Assembly (NCBI GenBank): GCA_963977675.1 | Contig: CAXBPY010000004.1 | Location: 10,253-74,252, forward strand | Direction of reading: 5' to 3' | Source: CAXBPY01 sp003455275 | GTDB lineage: Bacteria > Bacteroidota > Bacteroidia > Chitinophagales > UBA10324 | Length of the DNA stretch: 64,000 nt | Shown here: in pieces, positions 27,904-37,182 of the stretch | Position numbering within the stretch: the stretch's first letter is position 1 | Layout of the letters: each line of letters starts with the position of its first letter | Program-made: the position numbers and the translations under genes | Notes under the pieces: model-generated | What the model saw: only the letters and a program-made list of their open reading frames with translations | The model's database searches: none | What the model was told of the DNA's origin: nothing

Positions 27904-29274
27904 ATGCAAAACACACAGAGCTACATCAACTCCAACAAGCAACGCTACCTCGATGAGTTATTTGAATTGCTTCGTATTCCTTCTGTGAGTGCTGATCCAA
28001 AGTTTAAGTCAGATGTACTGAAAGCTGCAGAGTATCTGAAAAAGAAACTTGCCGACGCAGGAATGGATAATACTGAATTGCTTTCGACAGATGGCAACCC
28101 GATTGTGTATGGAGAAAAAATTATTGATGCATCAAAACCAACTGTGCTTGTCTATGGTCACTACGATGTTCAACCAGCCGATCCTTATGAGTTGTGGGAT
28201 TCACCACCATTTGAGCCCGTGATTAAGAATGAAAAAATTTATGCTCGCGGCGCATGTGATGATAAAGGTCAAACCTATATGCATGTAAAAGCGATTGAAG
28301 CAATGATCGCGAACAATGAACTACCGTGTAATGTGAAAGTGATTATTGAGGGTGAAGAAGAAGTCGGAAGCGCGAACCTGAATCCTTTTCTGAAAAAATA
28401 TAAAGACAAACTGAAAGCAGATGTAGTGCTTATCAGTGACACTTCAATGATTGCAAATGATTGCCCAAGCATAACAGTGGGATTGCGCGGACTTAGTTAT
28501 ATGGAGGTGGAAGTGGTGAGTTGCAATCGTGATTTACACAGTGGAGTTTATGGCGGAGCTGTTGCCAATCCAATTAATGTGCTGGCAGAAATGATTGCTT
28601 CGCTGAAAGATGAAAACAAACACATCACCATTCCCGGATTTTATAATGATGTACGCGAATTGAGCGTTGATGAAAGAAAAGCTTTGAACTCAAGTCCATT
28701 CAATCTTGAAGAATATAAAAAAGAATTAAACCTCACTGAGATTGAAGGTGAAAAAGGTTACACAACATTGGAGCGCACTTCGATTCGTCCTACTGTTGAC
28801 TGCAACGGAATTTGGGGTGGCTATCAGGGTGAAGGAGCGAAAACAGTTTTGCCCGCAAAAGCCGGAGCAAAAATTTCTATGCGATTAGTTCCGAATCAAT
28901 CTTCAGAAAAGATTTCAAAAATGTTTGAAGAGCATATGAAGAAGATTGCTCCGAAATCAGTGACTGTAAAAGTAACTGCACATCACGGCGGTGAACCGGT
29001 GATTACGCCAACTGATACTGTTGCCTACAAAGCCGCTGCGAAAGCAATGGAAAAAACTTTTGGTAAAACTCCGATACCGGGTTACGAAGGAGGAAGTATT
29101 CCTATTGTTGCTTCATTTGAAAGCATTCTCGGATTGAAAACAATTCTCTTCGGTTTCGGATTGGATACTGATGCGCTTCATTCTCCCAATGAAAATTATG
29201 GTTTGTTTAATTTCTACAAGGGAATTGAAACCATTCCATACTTCTATGAGAATTATGCGGAGATGAATAAGTAA
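27904..29274 (+). CDS. M20-family dipeptidase
   Basis: 456-residue di-zinc exopeptidase of the CNDP/DapE-like M20 branch. Metal-site motifs: VYGHYDVQPADPYELWDSPP (His), YARGACDDKGQ (bridging Asp), EGEEEVGS (catalytic Glu pair), LISDTSM and the C-terminal TDALHSPNE (His). The inserted dimerisation lid is present in the middle. Likely a cytoplasmic enzyme that finishes peptide breakdown; this fits the secreted protease in the same window. The gene starts 63 bp after the tRNA-Ala. Confidence 0.92.
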   Translation: MQNTQSYINSNKQRYLDELFELLRIPSVSADPKFKSDVLKAAEYLKKKLADAGMDNTELLSTDGNPIVYGEKIIDASKPTVLVYGHYDVQPADPYELWDSPPFEPVIKNEKIYARGACDDKGQTYMHVKAIEAMIANNELPCNVKVIIEGEEEVGSANLNPFLKKYKDKLKADVVLISDTSMIANDCPSITVGLRGLSYMEVEVVSCNRDLHSGVYGGAVANPINVLAEMIASLKDENKHITIPGFYNDVRELSVDERKALNSSPFNLEEYKKELNLTEIEGEKGYTTLERTSIRPTVDCNGIWGGYQGEGAKTVLPAKAGAKISMRLVPNQSSEKISKMFEEHMKKIAPKSVTVKVTAHHGGEPVITPTDTVAYKAAAKAMEKTFGKTPIPGYEGGSIPIVASFESILGLKTILFGFGLDTDALHSPNENYGLFNFYKGIETIPYFYENYAEMNK

Positions 29275-29277
29275 AAC

Positions 29278-29793
29278 TTATTTACGCTTCATCAGCGGAA
29301 CATTTGAACAGGCTTCGCCATACATTAAACTTTTAACAACGGGAAGTAAAATCGATGATGCCTCAACAAAAACTGATTGAGGAACTTCCTTGTCGCCGCA
29401 GCCTTTTACCAATACTCTCTTTCCAAGATAATCCTGAATAGAAATTTTTTTTAGAGAATCTAAAAAGAGTTTTTCAAGAACCTCTTTTTCGTTACCGGAA
29501 TGATAGGTTGCTATTCCATTAAGATGAACACCAACTAACATAAAGGCCCACATGGGTATGATCGCATCTGCCGAACAATGAATCGCAACTGTTTTTCCTT
29601 TGTATTGTTCCCAGTCATGTGCCCTTAGTGCTTCACGAAAATCTTTTTCTTTCAAGACCAATTCATGGAAGAGATATTTTTTTAGATCGAATGGCACAAT
29701 TTCTACCTTGGGAAAAAAATCTTCCAGATCTAAAGTAATAAGGTCGCTTTCGGCGACCTTATTAATTATTTTATTTTCTCCATTACTTTCCAT
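29278..29793 (-). CDS. DUF2480 family protein
   Basis: 171 residues; acidic start (ESDLITLDLEDFFP) followed by FDLKKYLFHELVLKEKDFR, VAIHCSADAIIPMWAFMLVG, LGKRVLVKGCGDKEVPQSVF and a C-terminal Cys near EACSNVPL. This pattern is that of DUF2480, a Bacteroidota family of unknown function. It is convergent with the dipeptidase gene (3 bp gap) and in line with, and downstream of, the ppiD-like gene. Confidence 0.82.
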   Translation of the reverse strand: MESNGENKIINKVAESDLITLDLEDFFPKVEIVPFDLKKYLFHELVLKEKDFREALRAHDWEQYKGKTVAIHCSADAIIPMWAFMLVGVHLNGIATYHSGNEKEVLEKLFLDSLKKISIQDYLGKRVLVKGCGDKEVPQSVFVEASSILLPVVKSLMYGEACSNVPLMKRK

Positions 29794-29844
29794 TGAACAA
29801 ACGGTGTGAAATGCTCAATGCAATTTTAGAATCAATAGTTTCAA

Positions 29845-31971
29845 TCAGAGAAATAAATATCTATTGTCTTCTATTTTGATTGCTTTTTTCAATGCTTCCT
29901 GATACTGATATTCCATATTAGGAGCAACTTTGCTCAGGAGTTCCTCTTTATATTGATTGTAATCGGCTACAGCAGCGGGTTTGCTTACTGATTTAAGAAC
30001 TGCCACAAACACGGCGTTACGACCAATAATTGGTTTTGAAACTTTACCTTCTTTTAATTCAGGTAAAGCGCCATTAAGTTTTGGTTCTGAGCCAATATTG
30101 GCAAAGTAACCGTCATTGAAAGAAAAATTATTTCCGCTTTCTACTTTCTTTCCAAATTTTGCTGCGATTGATTCAAGGTTTGCATTGAATGCCAAAGTGG
30201 TACTAAGTTGAGCAGCAATTAAGTTACCTTTCAATTCCATCCTGACTTGTGGTTCTATCTGATTACGCACATCATCTACGGCCGGGGTTCCTTCTTTAGT
30301 AATCGAAATCAAATGAGCAACTACATAATTATCCTGAAAACTAAATACCTCTGAAATGGCGTCTTTGTTAGAATTAAAAGCCCACTTAACTAATTCGCGC
30401 GCCGATGAAAGTCCCGGAATCTGAAAATCATTTTTCTTTACTTGCTCAGCCATTTGATGATTGTAAGAAGCTTTTTTTACAGCGGTATCAAATTTTTCCG
30501 GTGAGTTATTATCCTGTAAAAATTTGGCAGCAGCTTCATAATATTTGTTTTCTGTTTCAGAACTTGACTCAACCGTTTTAGAAACCATAATAAACTGTAC
30601 CTGTGGAGAAGGTAGTGGTTCTGCTGTAATCTTTGCGATGATAGCTCCGTTTTTATTCATTATCTTTTTTACATCGCCAACCTTTCCTGATTCAAAAATA
30701 AAATTATTAAGCTCCTTGTCCGTTCCCGGGTTATATCGCATATAACCAATATCGCCACCTTTTTCACCGGTTGATTTATCATCACTATATTTTCGGGCCA
30801 TGTCTTCAAACATTGCCTCGCCACTTGTAATAGCGGTAAGAATGCTGTCAGATTTAGTTTTTATGGCGGTGCTGTCCTTACCTTGAAATGAGAGGAAAAT
30901 CAAAGAAGCTTTAACTGAATCCGGCATCATCTTTCTGTCAAGCAAAATTGCTGTTTTGTAATCGCCATCTTCCATAAATGTAGCTACTGTTCCATTCAAA
31001 GGCATTTTCATCAAAGTGTCTTTCAACTTATTACTCGTGATCAGCGAAGAACTCCAATACATCTTATCATAACCGCGATCACCTTTCATCCTGAAAAAAT
31101 TTGTATCAGTTGGATCAGATACAAAATGATTGTAAGCAGTATTTACATAATCAAATGATTTAGCAGTATCATCTGATGAAGGTTTTGATGTGAAGATTAC
31201 ATACTCGAGCTTGCGGGATTCCTCTTGCTTCAACTCAACTTTGTGACGGTTGATATAATCCTGTAAATCTGCGTCTGTAACCTTTACCGCTGAATCAGAA
31301 ATATCAGTCAAAGGAAGTTTTACATATTCGATATCATATTTAGTTTCCTTGTTAATATATTCCATTTCTGCTTCCCACTTTGGAACATAAACTCCGCCTT
31401 TTAATAGTGCTTTATACTTATCAGCTTTTACTTCATTCACCAGGTATTCAACAAAGTTGTTCCAGCGTGCGCGCTTTTCTACCGGGTCCTGGCCGCTTTG
31501 ATCCTGTTTGTCCAGATTGTCGATATAATTTTTCACGATCATGGGATCATAAACTCCGGTGTTAGGATTTGTAAAAGATTTTTTCAGTTCAGGATATGGA
31601 TTCACATAGAATAAATCCTGTAGTTGTTTTTCAGGAAGTGTTATTCCAAGCGCGTCAAACTCCCGATCGTTTAAGTAATCAGAAATCATTTTATTCCAGG
31701 CTTGCTCACGAAGGGAATAACTTAGGTTATCATCAATATTTGCTTTGTTATTCTGAAGCTTATATGATTCAGTTACTTTATCTACGACAGTAAGGAAATC
31801 ATTATAAGAAATTTTTTTTCCATCAATGTAACCTACGGTATCGCCCTTGCCGCCGAGTAAGCCGGAGTTGGAGTTCAATGCTGTTTGAAGAACAAATAAT
31901 CCAAGTGAAAGTCCGATCAGAATTACGATAAAAGTTCCAAGTCTGTTTCGGATAAGCTGGATAAGAGTCAT
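29845..31971 (-). CDS. PpiD/SurA-type peptidylprolyl isomerase, membrane-anchored
   Basis: 708 residues with one N-terminal membrane anchor (FIVILIGLSLGLFVLQTAL, about residues 14-32), a SurA_N-like helical domain (GYIDGKKISYNDFLTVVDKV) and a parvulin/PpiC rotamase domain (FEDMARKYSDDKSTGEKGGD, IGYMRYNPG, about residues 390-450). A second, degenerate chaperone half follows. PpiD in the periplasm helps newly exported proteins fold near the Sec channel; in this host that includes outer-membrane and T9SS clients. Confidence 0.9.
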   Translation of the reverse strand: MTLIQLIRNRLGTFIVILIGLSLGLFVLQTALNSNSGLLGGKGDTVGYIDGKKISYNDFLTVVDKVTESYKLQNNKANIDDNLSYSLREQAWNKMISDYLNDREFDALGITLPEKQLQDLFYVNPYPELKKSFTNPNTGVYDPMIVKNYIDNLDKQDQSGQDPVEKRARWNNFVEYLVNEVKADKYKALLKGGVYVPKWEAEMEYINKETKYDIEYVKLPLTDISDSAVKVTDADLQDYINRHKVELKQEESRKLEYVIFTSKPSSDDTAKSFDYVNTAYNHFVSDPTDTNFFRMKGDRGYDKMYWSSSLITSNKLKDTLMKMPLNGTVATFMEDGDYKTAILLDRKMMPDSVKASLIFLSFQGKDSTAIKTKSDSILTAITSGEAMFEDMARKYSDDKSTGEKGGDIGYMRYNPGTDKELNNFIFESGKVGDVKKIMNKNGAIIAKITAEPLPSPQVQFIMVSKTVESSSETENKYYEAAAKFLQDNNSPEKFDTAVKKASYNHQMAEQVKKNDFQIPGLSSARELVKWAFNSNKDAISEVFSFQDNYVVAHLISITKEGTPAVDDVRNQIEPQVRMELKGNLIAAQLSTTLAFNANLESIAAKFGKKVESGNNFSFNDGYFANIGSEPKLNGALPELKEGKVSKPIIGRNAVFVAVLKSVSKPAAVADYNQYKEELLSKVAPNMEYQYQEALKKAIKIEDNRYLFL

Positions 31972-32182
31972 GAGTGATTTTTACTTTTTATGAAGGTGTG
32001 CAAAGAAAATTCAACGCACTGAATATCCAAATCAGAATAACATTAACACAGAAGAGAAAATGACAGTGATTTTTTCTTTTAGAAAGACGGTTCAAAACAA
32101 AATTTAGAACTCAGATAAGCAATTGGCACAGGGCTTGGCTAAGGGGATATATTAATCGTAAACAAAAAGGAGCAAACAAGTT

Positions 32183-32929
32183 ATGAAAAAGAAAATTCTA
32201 CAAGTTGTGTTAGTCGCTCTGATGGCTTTGCCTGCACAGGCATTCTGTTTTGGCGACGCGGCAATCAACATCCGCAATTTCGACAATGACTTAATTACAG
32301 TGATGATCGATGGAGTACAGTATCCGACAGCCGTGAATGAATTCCATCTTTCAGGGATTGATGCGGGCCGGCATTTAGTCAAAGTATTTACACGCGAACG
32401 CTACGGATGGAATTATTCAAATTTCACTCACCTTGCTTTCAACGGATCTGTGATGCTCAAGTGCGGCGAAGAAATTTTTGCTGAGATTGATCGATTTAAT
32501 CAAATGCATATAAAAAGGGTGATGAGCTTTATTCAACCTGCACCTGTAACATTGATTAGTAAGCCCGGTTTGGCCTGCCATAATTCTTTTGATAACAATT
32601 ATCATCAGGACAACTGCAATCACATTGATTACAACTACGGCCCATTTGCCATGGATGATCAATCTTTTTGTGCGCTTAAGCAAAGCATTGCAGAAAAATG
32701 GTTTGACAGCACTAAAAAAGAACAGGCCGAAATGGCGCTGAAGTATAACTGGCTTACTGCACAACAGGTTGCTTCTATTATGAACCTGTTTGACTTCGAA
32801 AGCACAAAACTCGACTTTGCAAAATTTGCATTCAGTCATACAGTGGACCCGCAGAATTACTGGATCGTGAATGATGCTTTCAGTTTTAGTTCAAGCATCA
32901 GCGATTTACAACACTACATAGGGTATTAA
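32183..32929 (+). CDS. Secreted DUF4476 domain protein
   Basis: 248 residues with a signal peptide (MKKKILQVVLVALMALPAQA). The N-terminal half contains a PEGA-like segment (INIRNFDNDLITVMIDGVQY, HLSGIDAGRHLVKVFT). A His/Cys/Asn-rich linker (CHNSFDNNYHQDNCNH) follows, and the C-terminal third is DUF4476 (QSFCALKQSIAEKWFDSTK, LTAQQVASIMNLFDFESTKL, FAKFAFSHTVDPQNYW). DUF4476 is restricted to Bacteroidota and uncharacterised. A good terminator follows. Confidence 0.82.
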   Translation: MKKKILQVVLVALMALPAQAFCFGDAAINIRNFDNDLITVMIDGVQYPTAVNEFHLSGIDAGRHLVKVFTRERYGWNYSNFTHLAFNGSVMLKCGEEIFAEIDRFNQMHIKRVMSFIQPAPVTLISKPGLACHNSFDNNYHQDNCNHIDYNYGPFAMDDQSFCALKQSIAEKWFDSTKKEQAEMALKYNWLTAQQVASIMNLFDFESTKLDFAKFAFSHTVDPQNYWIVNDAFSFSSSISDLQHYIGY

Positions 32930-32963
32930 TAAAGTTTGGTTTGGTTAGTTAGGGAGGGAACAA

Positions 32964-32999
32964 AAAGCCGTTCGCAGGGGTGTGGGCGGCTTTCCCTTT
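32964..32999 (+). terminator. Rho-independent terminator after the DUF4476 gene
   Basis: Stem AAAGCCG (32964-32970) and CGGCTTT (32987-32993) with a G-rich 16-base loop, followed by CCCTTTT. It lies 34 bases after the stop. Confidence 0.7.
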
Positions 33000-33052
33000 T
33001 ATAAGAAAGAATGATTGAAGAAAAATTATTTCGCGCCACTTACTTTCACTTC

Positions 33053-33397
33053 ATGAAAACATATTTTCTCATAGCGATTGTGATAGCATGTTCGTGTAAT
33101 GCGCAAAAGCAAACCACTGGTGAGCTGCCTGTTTTTATCAAGGAGAAAATAGAAAAGTTTAAAACGGAAACAGTGACCAATCCTCCGAGAAGCATTTACA
33201 GCTACACTTACATGGATACAAAAGTTTATTTCTTTCCCGCACCGTGTTGCGACCGCATGAGTGAATTGTACGATGCATCTGGAAATCTTCTTTGCAATCC
33301 TGACGGCGGCATTACCGGCAAGGGAGACGGAAGATGCAAAGACTTTTTTACAACCCGAACCAATGAGCAGTTGGTTTGGAAGGATGAGAGGAAATGA
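33053..33397 (+). CDS. Small lipoprotein, DUF6970-like
   Basis: 114 residues from the ATG at 33053; the signal MKTYFLIAIVIACSCNAQK has a plausible lipobox (IACS/ACSC). The mature part contains PPRSIYSYTYMDTKVYFFPA, PCCDRMSELYDASGNLLCNP and DGGITGKGDGRC, a cysteine-containing pattern I associate with DUF6970 of Bacteroidota. An open frame reaches 33011, but those residues precede the signal sequence. Its TGA overlaps the ATG of the next gene (ATGA at 33394), so the two are probably translated together. Confidence 0.75.
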   Translation: MKTYFLIAIVIACSCNAQKQTTGELPVFIKEKIEKFKTETVTNPPRSIYSYTYMDTKVYFFPAPCCDRMSELYDASGNLLCNPDGGITGKGDGRCKDFFTTRTNEQLVWKDERK

Positions 33398-34458
33398 GAT
33401 TTGAAAATCTGAAATTGAAAATTGCTCTCTATTTTTATTCGGTGAAAAAAGAATTACTTTTTTTATTCTTTATAGTTTCTGCTAAATATTCTTTTAGTCA
33501 AAACTATCATCCATTTCCAGATTCGATTGCTAGGTGGAGCGAATGCTCATTTTTTGTTGGAGCACAAACAGGAGGAAACACATATGATATTCATAGAGGA
33601 TGGTTTTATGCTTTAGGAAATGATACATTAATTAATTCAATCAACTACACATTAGTTGGTGTTCAAAGCACTTGGGATTATCAGCTAGATAACGGGGTAG
33701 TGACTAGTAAACACAATTCACCAATTAATCCTCCGGGAGAAATTTTTGGAGCAATCAGAGAAGACAGTTCTAAAAAAGTATGGTTCAGGAATTTTTTTCA
33801 TAACATGAATGAATTGTATTTAAGGTGCGGCGGGCTATATGAATTAGCTGCTGATACCGAAATCTTGCTTTATGATTTCAATTTACACCTAGGAGACACA
33901 ATTCATTTTGGATCTACTTTCAGAACGGTATTGAATATTGACTCAATCATGTTTAGTGATGGTATTTATCGAAAAAGATATCAGGTAGATTGGGGCGGTC
34001 CTTGCATGAATGACTATTGGATTGAAGGTATGGGGAGTTCACTTGGGTTATTTGGTGCATATGAGGCAGCACCATGCAGCCAGGACAGTTATCAAGGTTG
34101 CAGTATGAATTGCTTTTGGTTGAATGAAGAGAACATGATTTCATTTCCTAATTACTCTTCAATGGTAGAATGTGATTCCTCCAATTATCCATGGGGTGTG
34201 GGAATTGATTTAATTGATGAATCAGATCCGGAATATCATTCAATCAATGGGAAGAAAATTGTCTTTCATTTAAAAGACAGGGAGTTTCTCGAAAACGAAA
34301 TAGAAATTTATAATGAAATTGGGCAGTTGGTTCTAAATCATAAAATCGAAAATCAAAATGTAGAAATGGATTTATCAAATCTTTCTGAAGGAATCTATTT
34401 TTATCGTATTGCTGATGATTATTCAAAAACCTTGGTTGGGAAATTTTTTATAGAATAA
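33394..34458 (+). CDS. Secreted T9SS cargo protein, function unknown
   Basis: 354 residues. The first ATG (33394) overlaps the previous stop; a GTG at 33442 would give the tidier signal peptide VKKELLFLFFIVSAKYSFSQ, so the true start may be there. The mature part has several cysteines and aromatic stretches (GGAQ-type Bacteroidota secreted protein, e.g. IYRKRYQVDWGGPCMNDYWI followed by EGMGSSLGLFGAYEAAPCS) and ends in a short T9SS sorting domain (IEIYNEIGQLVLNHKIEN, SEGIYFYRIADD, ending KFFIE). Similar proteins appear to be lineage-specific; no catalytic motif seen. Confidence 0.82.
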   Translation: MRFENLKLKIALYFYSVKKELLFLFFIVSAKYSFSQNYHPFPDSIARWSECSFFVGAQTGGNTYDIHRGWFYALGNDTLINSINYTLVGVQSTWDYQLDNGVVTSKHNSPINPPGEIFGAIREDSSKKVWFRNFFHNMNELYLRCGGLYELAADTEILLYDFNLHLGDTIHFGSTFRTVLNIDSIMFSDGIYRKRYQVDWGGPCMNDYWIEGMGSSLGLFGAYEAAPCSQDSYQGCSMNCFWLNEENMISFPNYSSMVECDSSNYPWGVGIDLIDESDPEYHSINGKKIVFHLKDREFLENEIEIYNEIGQLVLNHKIENQNVEMDLSNLSEGIYFYRIADDYSKTLVGKFFIE

Positions 34459-34533
34459 CCCATAATAAAAAACCACCTTGTAATAAAACTGCCGCAATCC
34501 ATTAGGTTGTTATATGCCGATAATTAATTTTAA

Positions 34534-34614
34534 TAGGAGTCATAGGAGTTTAGATAGGAGTCATAAGAGTTTAAACTCCTAATACTCCTTTTGTTTTTAC
34601 TCCTATAACTCTTA
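34534..34614. repeat. TAGGAGTCATAGGAGTTTA tandem/inverted repeat cluster
   Basis: Two direct units, TAGGAGTCATAGGAGTTTA (34534-34552) and TAGGAGTCATAAGAGTTTA (34555-34573), are followed by inverted copies (AACTCCTAATACTCCT at 34573-34588, ACTCCTATAACTCTTA at 34599-34614). The set can fold into a long hairpin between two convergent genes, so it could act as a two-way terminator; the unit looks like a dispersed intergenic repeat. Confidence 0.7.
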
Positions 34615-34627
34615 GTTAAAGTACTCT

Positions 34628-37072
34628 CTAAAAATCCAGCTTGTAATAAAACAGTGGCAATCTTCCGAGTTGGTATTCATAACGAATGGGTGAAGTAGTT
34701 CCCAATTGGTCGGGTGCGTAGGTGAGTTTCAAAATATTTTTTGTGTCGAGTAGGTTCACAATGTCAATTCCAATTTCATGAGAAACTTTTTTTCTGTTGA
34801 TGCGGTAATTGATTTTCAAATCGGCGCGGAAGTATCCGGCAAACTGTTGTGTGTTCACGGTTGAGTCAATGTATGTCAGTTCCTTGAAGTAATCAGAAGC
34901 AAGCGTGTCCACACTGCCGTGCCATCTGCCGCCAGCCATCGTAATTTTTGTTCCGAGTTGCAGCGCATTTTTCTTTTTGATGATAAACTCTTTCGCCAAA
35001 ACAAAATTGCCCGCATACTGCCCGTTGAAATCAGTATTGCGCTGCACACCATCGCTGCCCGTGTAAAGCGAATTGAAAACCGAAACTGTTAACAGAAAAT
35101 AATAATTCTTGCTGAAACCTTTTTCGAGTGTTGCCTCTACACCGTAGTTCTCACCGGTGCCTGTGTTCTTCAGCGTGTCCGGAAAAAAGCGGCTGAAGCC
35201 CGCGCCCGTATTCACCAATGAAAAAGAAGAAGCATAAGTTGTGACAGGCACTTCATACAAATGCTGGTAGTATGTTTCTAATTTCAGGTAAGTGTGCTTA
35301 CCGAGTATGCGCTGGTAACCGAGCACTAAGTGTTCGCTCTTGGTTAATCCCATTTTCAAATTGTAAGGTGCTCCTCTATTCGCCGGGTCAAAGAAATACA
35401 AGTATGGTTGCTGAATCTGCGAATGAATTCCTGTTCCCAAACTCAACATATTTTTTCCAAACTCATATTGCAAGCCTGCACGCGGCTCAACAAGCGAAGA
35501 ACTATTGCTGAGTGAAAAATAAATGGCATGCCATCCGAGATTTATACTCAGCGCATCTGAAAATTTGTAACGCATTTGCACATAAGGTTGAATCAACATC
35601 GCGTTGTCATTTGCATTCCAGCGATGATAAAAACTCCAGTAAGCATGAGTAAGTGTGTCAGCAGGAAGAATATTCCGGATGCTGTCTTTGTAATTAAAAA
35701 AATATTCATCGGCATTCACACCGAGTTTGAAAGAAAGTTTGTTGCTCACCCTGTAATTAAGATACCAACCCACGCACGCTTTCGAAGTTGCGAAATTGTA
35801 ACCGAGCAAGTGCACGAGTGAATCATTTACAAAAAGTGAATCGGCAGAAACATGACGATACACCAACTCGTGATGCGCATTCTCTGCTTCGCCCTGCATC
35901 ATGAAAGTTATTTTGGAAAATATTTTTTGCGAGAAAGATTTATTCATACTCAATCCAACCAAGCCCATCTTCGAGCGGAAATACTGATCGCGGTCGTTCT
36001 CGCCGTAAATATTTACCGAAGGTTTTTTCTGATCGCTGATGAGGATATCCACTGCACTCATTCCGCCGAGACCAAAGAGCGAGAGGTTGAAATTTTTCTT
36101 CATCGGAAAATTCAAACGGAAACTTCCATCCTGATAATGCGGAATGGCATCAGTTCCGATTTTAATTCCAAGCGCACCAAACAATGCAAGCGTGCTGTAA
36201 CGGTAAGTAATCAGATATGAAGATTTTGTTTTCTTGCTGATGGGACCTTCAGCTAAAACTTCTGTTCCGAGAAAACCAAACTGCCCGCTGAACTCATGAT
36301 GCTCATTGTTTCCGTTTCGAAGTTTTAAATCGAAAGCACCCGCAACAGAATTTCCGAACTCAGCAGGAAAAGCGCCGGTGTAGAAATCAGAGTTCGCTAG
36401 AATTTTATTGTTGAGAATAGAAACCGGTCCGCCTGCCGTGCCGGGAATATTAAAATGATTCGGATTGAAAATGTCAACTCCTTCCACGCGCCACAAAACT
36501 CCTCCGGGAGAATTACCGCGAATCACAATATCGTTTCGTGAATCATCTGCCCCCTGCACTCCGGCGAAGTTGCTTGCCATGCGTGCGGGGTCGCTTCGGC
36601 TGCCAGCATACAAATTTGTTTCGGCAACAGAAAAAGTTCGCGCACTCACCGTTGCCATTTCATTGCTGCTCTGCCCAACCTGACTTGCAGTGATTACAAC
36701 TTCTTCCATTTGCTGCGCGCTTGATTCCATTTTCACATTAACTATTTCTTCTTTTCCAGAAGTAAGAATTATGTCACGCATCCATGCGTCTTTGTAACCA
36801 ACATAAATCAAATGCAAACTGTATCGACCGACAGTTATATTATCGAAACGATAACTGCCATCATCCTCTGTATATTTTCCTGAGACAGTAGAACTGTCCT
36901 TCATCAACACAACTGTTGCATCCAGCAGCGGATAATTATTCTCTGCATCTGTTACAACGCCGCGAATGGTTTGTGTTGGGGTTTGAGCTTGTGAAGTGAA
37001 AGGTGAAAAGTGAAAGGTGAAGAGGAATACAAGACCGAAGACAGAAGAGGGGAGACGGAAGATTTTTTTCAT
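34628..37072 (-). CDS. TonB-dependent outer-membrane receptor with N-terminal carboxypeptidase-regulatory domain
   Basis: 814 residues. Signal peptide, then a CarboxypepD_reg-like domain (IRGVVTDAENNYPLLDATVV, YTEDDGSYRFDNITVGRYSL; about 37-115), a plug domain (MEEVVITASQVGQSSNEMAT, VQGADDSRNDIVIRGNSPGG, FYTGAFPAEFGNSVAGAFDL; about 120-250) and a 22-strand-type barrel ending YYKLDF. No SusD partner is adjacent, so it is not an obvious polysaccharide utilisation locus; the substrate is unknown. The signal peptide core (FTFHFSPFT) is encoded by a short DNA repeat also found in the gene at 37770. Confidence 0.92.
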   Translation of the reverse strand: MKKIFRLPSSVFGLVFLFTFHFSPFTSQAQTPTQTIRGVVTDAENNYPLLDATVVLMKDSSTVSGKYTEDDGSYRFDNITVGRYSLHLIYVGYKDAWMRDIILTSGKEEIVNVKMESSAQQMEEVVITASQVGQSSNEMATVSARTFSVAETNLYAGSRSDPARMASNFAGVQGADDSRNDIVIRGNSPGGVLWRVEGVDIFNPNHFNIPGTAGGPVSILNNKILANSDFYTGAFPAEFGNSVAGAFDLKLRNGNNEHHEFSGQFGFLGTEVLAEGPISKKTKSSYLITYRYSTLALFGALGIKIGTDAIPHYQDGSFRLNFPMKKNFNLSLFGLGGMSAVDILISDQKKPSVNIYGENDRDQYFRSKMGLVGLSMNKSFSQKIFSKITFMMQGEAENAHHELVYRHVSADSLFVNDSLVHLLGYNFATSKACVGWYLNYRVSNKLSFKLGVNADEYFFNYKDSIRNILPADTLTHAYWSFYHRWNANDNAMLIQPYVQMRYKFSDALSINLGWHAIYFSLSNSSSLVEPRAGLQYEFGKNMLSLGTGIHSQIQQPYLYFFDPANRGAPYNLKMGLTKSEHLVLGYQRILGKHTYLKLETYYQHLYEVPVTTYASSFSLVNTGAGFSRFFPDTLKNTGTGENYGVEATLEKGFSKNYYFLLTVSVFNSLYTGSDGVQRNTDFNGQYAGNFVLAKEFIIKKKNALQLGTKITMAGGRWHGSVDTLASDYFKELTYIDSTVNTQQFAGYFRADLKINYRINRKKVSHEIGIDIVNLLDTKNILKLTYAPDQLGTTSPIRYEYQLGRLPLFYYKLDF

Positions 37073-37182
37073 GAGAGAATTTTTTGTTGACTCAAAAATT
37101 GTTTCGTGAATATGAAGTGGAGTTGACTTATGTCAAAAACTTTCCTTCAACAAGAAGCTAAATAATTTCTATAAAAAAATTA

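Noticed and set aside
29278..31971. Possible T9SS role of the DUF2480-PpiD pair
   Set aside because: Nothing in either protein beyond general folding activity ties them to T9SS; left as general chaperone and unknown.
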